A stretch of DNA of 64,000 nt. Origin: Mycobacterium sp. D16Q14 (GTDB lineage Bacteria; Actinomycetota; Actinomycetes; Mycobacteriales; Mycobacteriaceae). Of this stretch, positions 37,479-48,200 are shown piece after piece; position 1 is the first letter of the stretch; each line of letters begins with the position of its first letter. Below the pieces are notes generated by a model. That model worked only from the letters and a program-made list of their open reading frames with translations, was not told where the DNA came from and did not search any database. Both the position numbers and the translations under genes were made by a program. The stretch lies in contig MAEX01000005.1 in the NCBI GenBank assembly GCA_002013415.1, positions 186,001 to 250,000 of the forward strand, read 5' to 3'.

Positions 37479-40400
37479 CTAGCCCGCCTGCGTCGCCGGT
37501 TCGGAGGGTGGCGGTGACGTCACCGACGGTCTCCGACGCTTACTGGCCTGGGACGGCCACCAGTTGGCCCAGCCCACCAATGCCGCGATGGCGGGCACCG
37601 TGATGGTCCGAACGACGAACGTATCCAGCAGGATTCCCACGCCGATCACGAAGCCGCCCTGGACCACGATTCCAATGCTAGAGAAGAGCAGGCCGCCCAC
37701 CGACGCAGCGAAGATCAGCCCGGCCGCCGTGATGACACCACCTGTGGAGTTCAGGGCACGGATGATGCCGTAGCGCACGCTGTTCGTGGACTCGTCGCGC
37801 ATTCGCGATACGAACAGCATGTTGTAGTCCGCGCCCACCGCGACCAGCACCACGAAAGCCAAGGGCGGCACGGTCCAGTGCAACTGCTCGCCGAGCAGGA
37901 ACTGGAATGTCAACACGCCGATCCCGATGGCCGCGAAGTACGAAAGCACTACCGAACCGACGAGATACAGCGGTGCGACGATCGCCCGCAGCAACACCAT
38001 CAATGTCAGCAGGACGACGATCAGGGTCGCCGCGATGATGAACTGGATGTCGTGCTGGTAGTAGTCGCGCGTGTCGCGCAGCGCGGTCGGGAACCCGCCC
38101 ATCGATATCGTGGCGTCGGCCAGCGTGGTGTTGGGCTGCGCGCCCTTGGCGACATCACTGATCTGGTTGACCTGGTCCATCGCCTCGGGACTGAACGGGT
38201 TGAGTTTCGTCTGAACTAAGTACCGCACCGAATGGCCGTCCGGCGAAATGAACGCCTTGGCGGCCCTCTGGAAATCTGGATTACTCAGCACCTCGGCCGG
38301 GATGTTGAAGCCCGCCTGTGATGGGTCCGCGGCGTTGGTCTTCATCGTCAGCAGGAATGACGACGCCTGGTTGAGGCCGTTGACGATCACCTTGATCTGC
38401 CCGACGAGTTGATCCACACCTCCAGCCACCTGCTGGCTGCCGCCGGCCAGCCGGTCGGCGCCCTGCCGTAACTGGTTGAGTCCGGCCTGCGGGCCGCCGG
38501 GCTTATCCAGGCCCATGGCCTGCAGCCCGTTCATGACGCTCAGAAGTGAAGTGTTCAGCTTGGTCACCGTCGCTGAGAGGGTTGCCTTGTTGCCCTGGGA
38601 GTTTCCGAGTTGATGAGCGAGCTGATTGATTTCGTCGAGGCGTCCGCTGTTGCGCTCGCCGACCAGCCGCTCGAACTGGCCGCGGGTGGTGGCGCAGGAG
38701 ACATCGGCATCGCAGACCGGGTTGGCCTGTAGTGCGTTCAAGACCGGGTTGATCCAGGCGAACATGTCCTTCGCGGCGGAGAAGTTCCACCCCATGTCGT
38801 TGGCGAGCGCATTGATGGCGTCGACGAGCTTGGCGGCATTGTCCACGTTCCGCACCAGCTCGTCGCCGCCGGATTTGGTCTTCAGCGAGGCCGACGCGTC
38901 GAGCAGACTCTGCAGACCGGGGACGATCTTGTTGAGCTGGGTGCGCAGGTCGCCGAGGCTGCCGGCCAGGGTGTTGGCCCCGGAGGTGAGGCGATTCAGG
39001 TCGCTGCTGCGCTGACTGATCTGGTTGGAGCCGTCGGCCAGCCGGGTTCCGACGAGCCCCGCCTGATAGGTGGCCCTGAACTCCGGCGGTACCTCGCCCA
39101 GTGGGCGGGTGACGCCGCTAACCAGTCCCACCTCCGGCAGCTGGGCGATACGAGAAGCCATCTGTTCCAGGTCGGCGAGGGCCTGCGGGGTGCGCAGGTC
39201 ACGCGGTGACTGGATGAGGATGTACTCGGGAATGGATTGGCTGAGAGGGAAGTGGCGCTCCAGCGCGGCGTACCCGACAGAACTCGGCGCCGACGGCGAC
39301 ACGGCCTTGCGGTCGTCATAGTTGTAGCGCGCGAGCAGGGCGCAGCTTCCCAGCAGGGCCAAAACCAGCACACTGGCGACCAGGTGGGGAATGGGCCGGC
39401 GCACGATGCGAATGCCGGACCGCCGCCAGAACTGGGCAGTGAGCTCGCGCCGTGGCCTGACCCAGCCGCGGGGCCCGGCGAGCACCAGGATCGCGGGCAG
39501 CAGGGTCATTCCGGACAGGTAGGCGACGCCGATCCCGATCGCCGACGAGATTCCGACCGTCTGGAAGACGCCCATCTTGGCGAAGCTCAGGAGCAGGAAG
39601 GTGATGCCCACCGTCGTGGCGGACGCGGTGATCACCTTTCCGATAGACATCATCGCGGCCCTGACCGCCTGGTCGTAGGTTTTGCCCGACCGCAGATAGT
39701 CGTGATAGCGACTGATGAGGAATACCGCGTAGTCCGTGCCGGCGCCGGCCAGGATCGCGCTCAGGAACACGATGGACTGGTTCGAGACGCCCGCGCCGGT
39801 CAGATGCGAGTAGGCCGCCACGACGGACTGCGCGATCACCAGTGACGACCCGATCGTCACCAACGGAAGCATCATGGTCAACGCGCTGCGATAGACCAGG
39901 AGCAGCACCGCGAGCACCAGGATGGCGATCGCGAGCTCGATCGGCAGACGATCCTGCTCGCCCGCGACGGTGAGGTCGGCGACAGTGGCCGCGGGACCGG
40001 TGATGTGCACGGTGGTCGGACTGCCGTCGATGCTGTGCTGGATGAGGCCGGTCACCCGGTTGTAGGAGTCGAAGGCCCTGGGCGTGCCCAACTCGCCCGC
40101 GAGGCCAATCGGCAGAACCCAGGTCTTGTTGTCCTGACTCGTCAGGAACTTCCGCAGTTCGGGCGTGCCGATGAAGTCCTGTACCGACACGACGTTCGTC
40201 AGGTCGTGCCGTACCGCGTCCACCACCTTGCGGTAGGTCGCCGCGTCGTCGGCCCCCAGTCCGTTCTCGTTGATGAACACGACCAGGAGGAGATCGTCGT
40301 TGCTCGATTCGTGGAACGCCTCGGTCATCTTCTTGGCGGCAACACTCGACGGAGCGTCGGCAGGCAGGATGGCGAGCGGATGCTTCTCCGCCATCTCGGT

Positions 40401-40499
40401 CAGTGAGGGGAAGGTCAATGGCAGAGCGATGGCCAGCGCGACCCAGGCGCCGATCACCGCCCACGGCCATCGCACCACGAAATCGGCTAGCCGCCGCAT
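37479..40499 (-). CDS. mmpL10: MmpL10-type RND lipid transporter (TPP cluster)
   Basis: 1,006-residue MmpL exporter with twelve helices and two large periplasmic domains. Proton-relay pairs Asp256-Tyr257 (GAGTDYAVFLISRYHD) and Asp891-Tyr892 (GADYNMLFVSRMRDE) are intact. The second loop (about residues 400-770) is long, with coiled regions (NQISQRSSDLNRLTSGANTL; QLRQGADRLAGGSQQ), as in MmpL10-class proteins. It should carry the acylated trehalose precursor across the inner membrane. 33 bases separate it from papA3 upstream; 51 from the PE gene downstream. Confidence 0.94.
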   Translation of the reverse strand: MRRLADFVVRWPWAVIGAWVALAIALPLTFPSLTEMAEKHPLAILPADAPSSVAAKKMTEAFHESSNDDLLLVVFINENGLGADDAATYRKVVDAVRHDLTNVVSVQDFIGTPELRKFLTSQDNKTWVLPIGLAGELGTPRAFDSYNRVTGLIQHSIDGSPTTVHITGPAATVADLTVAGEQDRLPIELAIAILVLAVLLLVYRSALTMMLPLVTIGSSLVIAQSVVAAYSHLTGAGVSNQSIVFLSAILAGAGTDYAVFLISRYHDYLRSGKTYDQAVRAAMMSIGKVITASATTVGITFLLLSFAKMGVFQTVGISSAIGIGVAYLSGMTLLPAILVLAGPRGWVRPRRELTAQFWRRSGIRIVRRPIPHLVASVLVLALLGSCALLARYNYDDRKAVSPSAPSSVGYAALERHFPLSQSIPEYILIQSPRDLRTPQALADLEQMASRIAQLPEVGLVSGVTRPLGEVPPEFRATYQAGLVGTRLADGSNQISQRSSDLNRLTSGANTLAGSLGDLRTQLNKIVPGLQSLLDASASLKTKSGGDELVRNVDNAAKLVDAINALANDMGWNFSAAKDMFAWINPVLNALQANPVCDADVSCATTRGQFERLVGERNSGRLDEINQLAHQLGNSQGNKATLSATVTKLNTSLLSVMNGLQAMGLDKPGGPQAGLNQLRQGADRLAGGSQQVAGGVDQLVGQIKVIVNGLNQASSFLLTMKTNAADPSQAGFNIPAEVLSNPDFQRAAKAFISPDGHSVRYLVQTKLNPFSPEAMDQVNQISDVAKGAQPNTTLADATISMGGFPTALRDTRDYYQHDIQFIIAATLIVVLLTLMVLLRAIVAPLYLVGSVVLSYFAAIGIGVLTFQFLLGEQLHWTVPPLAFVVLVAVGADYNMLFVSRMRDESTNSVRYGIIRALNSTGGVITAAGLIFAASVGGLLFSSIGIVVQGGFVIGVGILLDTFVVRTITVPAIAALVGWANWWPSQASKRRRPSVTSPPPSEPATQAG

Positions 40500-40532
40500 A
40501 TCTTCCTCACCCTCACTCTGATGTTGCTCAAG

Positions 40533-41954
40533 CTACGCGACGCGTCCCCAGTGCCCGCTGTCAGCGACCCGCACGCACACCGACTTCATCGCCTCCATGT
40601 AGCGCAGAGATGACTTCTCGGCGATGGGGTTGTCGGGGTGCATGATCGCCATCGCAGTGCCCTCCCCGTAGCGGAATATGTAGATGGTCAGCTGATAGGA
40701 GAAGCGGCCGTCCGGATAGATTCCGATGTTGTCGGCAAGGCCCAGCTCGCCCGCCGCGAGAATGGCGTTGAGCGGAGCCGCACCCCCGTGGAAGAAGTTC
40801 GATACCGGAAAGTTCGGTTCCGGCCATTTCAGCCACGGTGCCAATTCCAGTACCCGGTAATACGGCACCCGGGACATGTCCAGACTCGAATCGAAGGCGG
40901 TCTGCGCGGCGTATGCGGCATCGTTGAACGAGGTTGCCGCGATCGGAACGGTGATCGGGATCAGGCCGGTAAACCAGCCTTGCGTCATAAAGTTGTCGCT
41001 AGCTGTACGGGAATCCCTCGGCGTCAGACCGTAATACGTCAGTGCCCCGGTGAATTCGTGCTCAACCAGACCGAGGCAGGCGAACAAGCCACCGACAAAC
41101 CGTGAGCCGGCAGTCGAGCAGGCGGAGTCGAATCGATCGGTCTGCTCCGGGCTCATCAGAGACAGGGACGTCATGGTGCTGTTGGTTGCTTCCGACGGAT
41201 TACCCAGTGGAAGCGGGAACTCGGGGAAGGTTCCATTGTTGTTCTCGGCAAAGTCAATCCACGCGCGCACCCCGGGGGAGTCCAGGGTCAATGCGGAGGT
41301 GAACTCGCGCTCGCGAGTGCAGAAGTCGTCAAAGCTGCCGGGATCGGGAAGCGTGAGAGGCTGGCCGCCTCCGCTCAACGCCGAGTACATTCCGTTGGCT
41401 TCCATCATGGTGGTGCCGATCAACGTCGCGTCGCCGTGCACGTGATCCATGGCGGCGAAGAACGTAAAGTGGTTCTCGCTCTGGATGATTCCAAAGGTGA
41501 AGCATCCCCATTCCAGTGGACTCGGTATATCGGTGACGTGGCTGCGTATTTCATCGACCGTCATATGCCCTTGCGTTACAGGCGCGAACTCGATCTCGCC
41601 TGGATCGCTGATGGAGTGCCTGATGAACTCCCCGTCGTCGGTGCGCTCGAACCAGCTGCGGAAGGTGTCGTGCCTACGCAGGTATGCGTTGAGGGCATGG
41701 TCCATCGCGGAGATATCGCACTGGCCCGCAACATCGCAGCTGGCGATAATTTGGCGGGAGAAGTTTAGGCCAGCTGCGTTCCGTTCGTAGTAGTTTCGCA
41801 GATGTTGACTCTGCATGTAGCTGACTGGCACCAAACTCACAGGTGCTTGCCGGGCCTTGTCCGCCGCGTCGGAGGTGGGGTGCCACGAGGTGACGGAGCC
41901 GGGGTTCAGCGTCCATTCATCAAGTGCGCCAACCGTTATCGTGCCTATGCGCAA
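40533..41954 (-). CDS. papA3: PapA3-type polyketide-associated acyltransferase (TPP cluster)
   Basis: 473-residue condensation-like acyltransferase transferring acyl or polyketide chains onto trehalose. The active-site HxxxD is His171-Asp175 in MDHVHGDA. LPVSYMQSQHL-like text near residue 45 (VSYMQSQHLRNYYERN) and the late PVSNFFHGGAAPLN match the PapA family. I place the start at the TTG at 41954 (MRIGTITVGALDEW), because AAAGGAC lies seven bases upstream; the ATG 15 codons earlier would add an unmatched leader. It is the first gene of the leftward cluster, divergent from pks. Confidence 0.92.
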   Translation of the reverse strand: MRIGTITVGALDEWTLNPGSVTSWHPTSDAADKARQAPVSLVPVSYMQSQHLRNYYERNAAGLNFSRQIIASCDVAGQCDISAMDHALNAYLRRHDTFRSWFERTDDGEFIRHSISDPGEIEFAPVTQGHMTVDEIRSHVTDIPSPLEWGCFTFGIIQSENHFTFFAAMDHVHGDATLIGTTMMEANGMYSALSGGGQPLTLPDPGSFDDFCTREREFTSALTLDSPGVRAWIDFAENNNGTFPEFPLPLGNPSEATNSTMTSLSLMSPEQTDRFDSACSTAGSRFVGGLFACLGLVEHEFTGALTYYGLTPRDSRTASDNFMTQGWFTGLIPITVPIAATSFNDAAYAAQTAFDSSLDMSRVPYYRVLELAPWLKWPEPNFPVSNFFHGGAAPLNAILAAGELGLADNIGIYPDGRFSYQLTIYIFRYGEGTAMAIMHPDNPIAEKSSLRYMEAMKSVCVRVADSGHWGRVA

Positions 41955-42086
41955 AGCGCCGTCCTTTCGTTCGGCCGGCCCCGCTCCGGCATCTCTCATC
42001 GCTGGCCAACATACCCTCGGTTCGACCGCGTAACTGCCGGTCGCCTAAGACCCGGAAATCCCATGCGCCACATGGCGTACCGGGAG

Positions 42087-42111
42087 TAACTAGAACTTCT
42101 TGTCCTAGTTA
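42087..42111. promoter_or_regulatory. 25-bp dyad between papA3 and pks
   Basis: TAACTAGAAC-TTCTT-GTCCTAGTTA has ten-base arms with one mismatch, centred in the 299-base divergent gap of the lipid cluster. The half-site recalls TetR-type operators of lipid genes (TAGAAC..GTTCTA), but the spacing differs from KstR sites. It is well placed to control both directions. No regulator gene lies in the cluster. The rest of the gap shows no gene. Confidence 0.45.
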
Positions 42112-42253
42112 TTGTGAAGTTTGGGAACGCCAGTGCGCACGATACTTGTTCGGCTAGAGTCGCGTTCGCACCCACCGATGTCCCGAGTCACATTCTCGCC
42201 CGACGACGTCGAGGGCCACTCTCCCCCACCCGCCGACGCAAGGAGGCCTCAGC

Positions 42254-45200
42254 ATGGAATCCGCTGACCATCCGATCAAGCCCGCCCCACGTTTCGCAAT
42301 CATCGGATATGCAGCGCGTTTTCCCGGTGCCGCGAACACGGACGAGTTCTGGGACGTGCTGCGTGAGGGCCGTGACGCGATATCGGAGGTGCCCGCTGAC
42401 CGGTGGGATGCCGATGAATTCTTCGATCCTGAACCCGGAGCTCCCGGCAAGGTCGTGACCCGTCGTGCGGGCTTTGTCGATGACGTGACGGGGTTTGACG
42501 CTCCGTTCTTCGGTATGTCGACGCGCGAGGTCAGGCTGATGGACCCGCAGCATCGACTGTTGCTGGAGATGGCATGGCGGGCGGTCGAGCATTCCGGAAT
42601 CGCCCCAACGGATTTGGCCGAGACCAACGCCGGCGTGTTCGTCGGATTGGCCACTCATGATTACCTGGGAATGGCATCCGATGCGCTGACCTTCCCCGAG
42701 ATCGAGGCCTACATGGCCATCGGTACCTCGAACGCCGCGGCAGCGGGCCGGATCAGCTACCGGCTGGGACTGCAAGGACCCTCGGTTGCCGTCGACACGG
42801 CGTGCAGTTCGTCATTGGTAGCAATTCATCAAGCGTGCCAAGCACTTCAGCTCGGAGAGTGCGACCTCGCGCTGGCCGGCGGTGCGAACGTCCTGCTGAC
42901 TCCAGCGACAATGATCACATTCTCGCATGCGCACATGCTCGCGCCCGACGGCAAGTGCAAGACCTTCGACGCGGCCGCGGACGGTTACGTGCGTGGTGAG
43001 GGATCCGGTGTCATCGTCATCAAGCGCCTTGAGGACGCGATCCGCGACGGTGATCGGATCCGAGCCGTGATCCGGGGCAGTGCGATTAACCAGGACGGTG
43101 CATCGGGCGGGTTGACGGTACCCAATGGCGTTGCTCAGCAGCGTGTTATCGCCGATGCGCTCAAGCGTGCCGGTGTCGCGCCGAGTGACGTCGGGTATCT
43201 GGAGGCGCACGGCACTGGAACATCGCTGGGCGATCCGATCGAGGCCCAGGCCGCGGGTGCGGCGTATGGCATCGGCCGTGAAGCGAACGATCCGTTGTTG
43301 ATCGGCTCGGCGAAGACGAACATCGGACATCTGGAGGCGGCCGCGGGTATCGCGGGTGTCATCAAGGTCGTCCTGTCGCTCGAGAACGAGTTGTTGCCAC
43401 AGCACCGCAACTTTGAAAATCCGTCGCCGCACATTCCCTGGGACCGGCTCCCGGTGGCGGTCGTGAAGGAGGCCACCGCCTGGGAGCGCAACGAGCGGCC
43501 GCGCATTGCGGGAGTCAGCTCGTTCGGATTCGCCGGGACCAACGCTCACGTCATTCTCGAAGAGGCCCCCCAGCAGGCAGCGGCACCTATCGAGACCGAA
43601 ACGGCCGGAGAGCCCCACTCGGATCTCGCCGGAGCCGCGGCTCCGAGATTCAGCATTCTACCGCTCTCGGCGCGCACGCCCGCCGCATTGGTGCAGGTCG
43701 CCGATCAATACCGCAACTGGTTGAACGCGCATCCGGAAGCCACGTTGGCGGACGTATGCCTCACTGCCGGAGTGGCGCGAGCACACCTGGAGCACCGGGC
43801 CGCGCTGGTGGTGAACTCGCGAGAAGCAGCCGTGGAGCTGCTCGGCGCTGTCGCCGACGACCGCCCGGCTCCGGGCCTCGGTCGTGGCGAATCCTACGAC
43901 GCGCCGAAGACCGCATGGCTCTTTACCGGTCAAGGCAGCCAGTACCCGGGCATGGCCCGGGAGCTGTTCGATACCGAGCCGGTGTTCGCCGAGACGCTGA
44001 AGCAGTGCGCGGCAGTTGTCGCCGACGTGCTCGAAAAGCCTTTGCTGGATGTCATTTTCGATGTGGACAGTCCGGAAGCCGATGAGACGTTGCGGCAGAC
44101 CTCCTACGCGCAACCCGCCTTATTCGCGGTGGAGATGGGCCTGGCCCGGCTCTGGCAATCGTGGGGCTTCGATCCGGACGTGGTGTTGGGTCACAGTGTC
44201 GGCCAGTACTCGGCGGCCTGCGTCGCGGGTGTGTTCAGTCTGGAGGACGGCGCGCGGCTGATGGCCGAGCGTGGCCGCCTATTCGGCAGTCTGCCCGCGG
44301 GTGGCCGGATGGCGGCGGTGTTCGCCGCTGCCGAGCGCGTGGAGGGCCTGAGCGACGAGTTCCCCAGCCTGTCGGTTGCGGCCTACAACGGTGCTAACAC
44401 CGTATTGTCAGGTTCCGCAAAGGATCTGGAAAAAGCGGTGGCGGACCTGGTTACCGAGGGCGTGCGATGCGATTTCCTGGACACCAGTCATGCGTTCCAT
44501 TCAGCCTTGCTTGACCCGATCCTCGATGAATTCGAATCATATGCGGGTCAGTTCAATTACAAGACTCCGCAACGGATTCTGATCGACAACAGGACCGGGT
44601 CCGCACTCGGTAGAAGCACGAAACTTGATGGCGCGTACTGGCGTCGACACGCGCGCCAACCGGTGGAGTTCGCCAAGAGCGTGCGCACCCTCGCCGACCT
44701 GAACTGCAAGGTGTTGTTCGAGATCGGCCCACAACCGGTGCTCACGGCCGCGGCCTTGCGGGCGTGGCCCGACCCGGCCACCGCTCCGCGGGCCATCGCG
44801 TCGCTGCGTCGTAACACCGCGGACCACCGACAGATCATCGAAGCCGCTGCCGACGCGTACGTCCTGGGTCACGTGCCCAACTTCGGTGCGTTCCGCCACG
44901 GGCACGCGCGAAAGCTCGACCTGCCCACCTATCCGTTCGAGCATCGGCAGTACTGGTTCGGTGATAAGCGAGACGCTAACGGACTCGACACCACGAATCA
45001 GCAACAGCGTGCAGGCGGCCCGCGCACCGAGACCGTTCGGCTGCTCGAGGACGGAAAGATCGAGGAACTCGCGAATCTGCTCGGCGGTGCCGGTGGTGAC
45101 CAACAGACCCTTGCCGTGCTGACAAAGCTGGCGGCACAACATAACCAGCAACGCACCACCCACACCATCGCGGATGACCGTTACCAGTTCCGCTGGGATA

Positions 45201-48200
45201 AATCGCCCACGCCACTGTCCGGTGCGGAATCCGGTGCGGGCATTACCTGGATTCTCGTAGGCGAGGTATCCGGAGCGGCCGCACCGCTGGTCGAGGCGCT
45301 GACTGCGCGTGGGCACCAGCATCGAGTCCTTGGGTTGCCCGCGTCCGACGCCGACGAGCAGCAGCTAGCCGATGCGTTGCGCGCTGCGGCGGCCGGCGCC
45401 TCGGCGCAGGAGCAAGCGCTACGCGTCGTGCACGTCGGGGCCCTTGACGCGGGTCCCCCCTCGGCGCGGTCTCTGCTACGGATCCAGCACCAGGTGCTGG
45501 CCGGAACACGGCGACTCTTCCGGGCCGCGGCCACCGTTGAATTGCGTTCTCCCATCTGGTTGCTCACCCGAGGTGCACAGCGAATCACCGACGCCGACAC
45601 TGTGGCGCCGGAACAGAGTGCCCTGTGGGGATTCGGCCGTGCGGCAGCGCTGGAGCTTCCGCAGGTGTGGGGTGGGCTCGCCGATCTGGCTGACGCCAGT
45701 GCTGACGAATGGTCACAGTTCATCGCTCGGGCCTCCGCGTCGGCCGACGCGTCCGTCAGGGAAGACCAGATCGCGCTGCGCGATCACGCCGTCTACGTTC
45801 CCCGGCTGGTTCGGCGAGAGGAACTGCCGAGCGGCAAACCGCTGCAAGTGCGTGACAACGCAACGTATCTGGTAACCGGTGGACTGGGTTCGATCGGACT
45901 GGAGATCGCCGGATACTTGGCCGCGCAGGGTGCCAAGAATCTGGTGCTGACGAGTCGGCGTGAACCCGGCGAGGCCGCGCGCCAGCGCATCGACGCATTG
46001 GGCGCGCAACACGGCTGCCAGGTCCGGGTCGTCACCGCCGATGTCGCGGATGCGCACGATGTTGCGCGCCTGCTGGCAGGTGTGAAGGCCGAGCTGCCGC
46101 CGTTGGCGGGCATCGTCCACGCTGCGGGGGAGATTGGTACGACCCCGCTCAACGACCTCGACGACGCCGAAGTGGATCGCGTATTCGCCGGTAAGGTCTG
46201 GGGTGCGTGGCATTTGAGCGAGGCTGCGGCTGACCTGAAGCTGGACTTCTTCATCAGCACCTCCTCTATCGCCTCGGTCTGGGGTGGCTTCGGCCAGACC
46301 GCGTACAGTGCGGCCAACGCCTTCCTCGACGGGCTCGCCTTGCGTCTGCGTGAGCAAGGCATTGCCGGAACCAGCGTTAACTTCGGTCCGTGGAGTGCGG
46401 GCATGGCGGACGCCGAATCCCGTGCGCGACTGGAGCAACGTGGGATCAAGACGTTGTCACCGGCCGATGCGTTGGCCGGCCTGGCCGACGTCGTGGCGGC
46501 CTCCTCGCCGCAGGGCGTCATCGCCCGTATCGACTGGGCCAGATTCCTGCCGCTCTACCAGCAGGCAGGAAGGCGGGCATTTCTGGCGGAGCTGGAGCGC
46601 GAGGTGCCCGCGCACCTGGCCGCATCGCCGGCGGTCACGCAGTCGGGCAGGACGCAGTTGGTCGAGCGGCTCGCAAGCGCTCCCATCCAGCAGCGCAAGA
46701 AGCTGTTGACCGACTACCTGCGCGACGCGGTGGCTGAGGTGACGCGCGTGGACGTATCGGAGATCCGCGAGGATGCCGGGTTCTTCGACCTCGGCATGGA
46801 TTCGCTGATGGCCGTCGAATTGCGGCGTCGTATGGAACAAGGTGTGGGCAAGGAGATACCCGTCACCCTGGTGATGGATCATCCCCGCATTTCCGATGTC
46901 GCCGACTATCTGCTCGGCGAGGTGCTTGGGCTCAACGAGCAGGTCAAGTCCGAGCCTCGGCAGGCGGCGTCGACACGTACGGACGAACCGATTGCGATCG
47001 TCTCGGTGTCATGCCGATTCCCCGGCGCGCCAGATCCGGAAGGTTTCTGGGACTTGCTGTCCGGCGGTATCGATGCGATCCGGGAAGTCCCGGAAGATCG
47101 TTACGACATCGACGAGTTCTACGACCCGGATCCGGAGGTCGCGGGCAAGACCTACACCCGCTTCGGCGGATTCCTCGACGGCATCGATGGGTTCGATCCC
47201 GAGTTCTTCGGCATCTCCCCGCGCGAGGCCGTCTGGATCGAGCCGCAGCAGCGGCTGATGCTCGAAACGGTGTGGGAAGGTCTGGAGCGGGCCGGATACT
47301 CCCCAGCCGCGTTGCGCGGTAGCCGAACTGGCATCTTCGCGGGTGTGGGCGCCAATGAGTACGCGCACCTGCTGTCGTCGGAGTCGCTCGACAAGATCGA
47401 GCCCTACTTCATCACCGGCAACGCGCTCAACGCCATCTCCGGTCGCGTTGCCTTCGCGCTGGGATTTGAAGGACCGGCGGTGGCTGTCGATACCGCATGC
47501 AGCTCGGCCCTGGTGGCCGTTCACCAGGCTGTCCAGGCCCTGCACTCCGGCGACTGCGACCTGGCGGTGGCCGGCGGTGTAAACGTTCTGCTGAGTCCGG
47601 TGACGGTGATCGCCGCCTCACGCGCCAGGATGCTGTCACCGGTCGGTCGATGCAAGACGTTCGACGCGTCCGCCGACGGCTACGTGCGCAGCGAAGGCTG
47701 CGGAATCCTCGTGCTCAAGAGACTGAGCGACGCCCAGCGCGACGAGGACCGAATCCTTGCCGTGATTCCCGGCAGCGCAGTGAACCAGGACGGCGCCTCC
47801 AGCGGCCTGACTGTGCCTAATGGCGGTGCACAACAACGACTTATCGGTGCTGTGCTGGACCGGGCGGGTCTGGTGGGCGGGGACATCGACTACCTCGAGG
47901 CGCACGGCACGGGCACTCCTCTGGGTGATCCGATCGAGGTACAGGCAGCCGCGGCGGCTTACGGCGGCTCGCGTGACGCGGACCGGCCGTTGCTCATGGG
48001 ATCGGTGAAATCCAACATCGGTCACACCGAATCGGCCTCCGGCGCGGCAGGTCTCATCAAGGTGGTGCTGTCCCTTCAAAACGGGGTGCTGCCGCAGAGC
48101 CTGCACTTCGAGAAGCCCTCTCCGCACATCCCGTGGGACTCGTTGTCGGTGCGGGTGGTGGACAAGGCCATTCCGTGGGAGGCCAACGGCAGGCCGCGTC

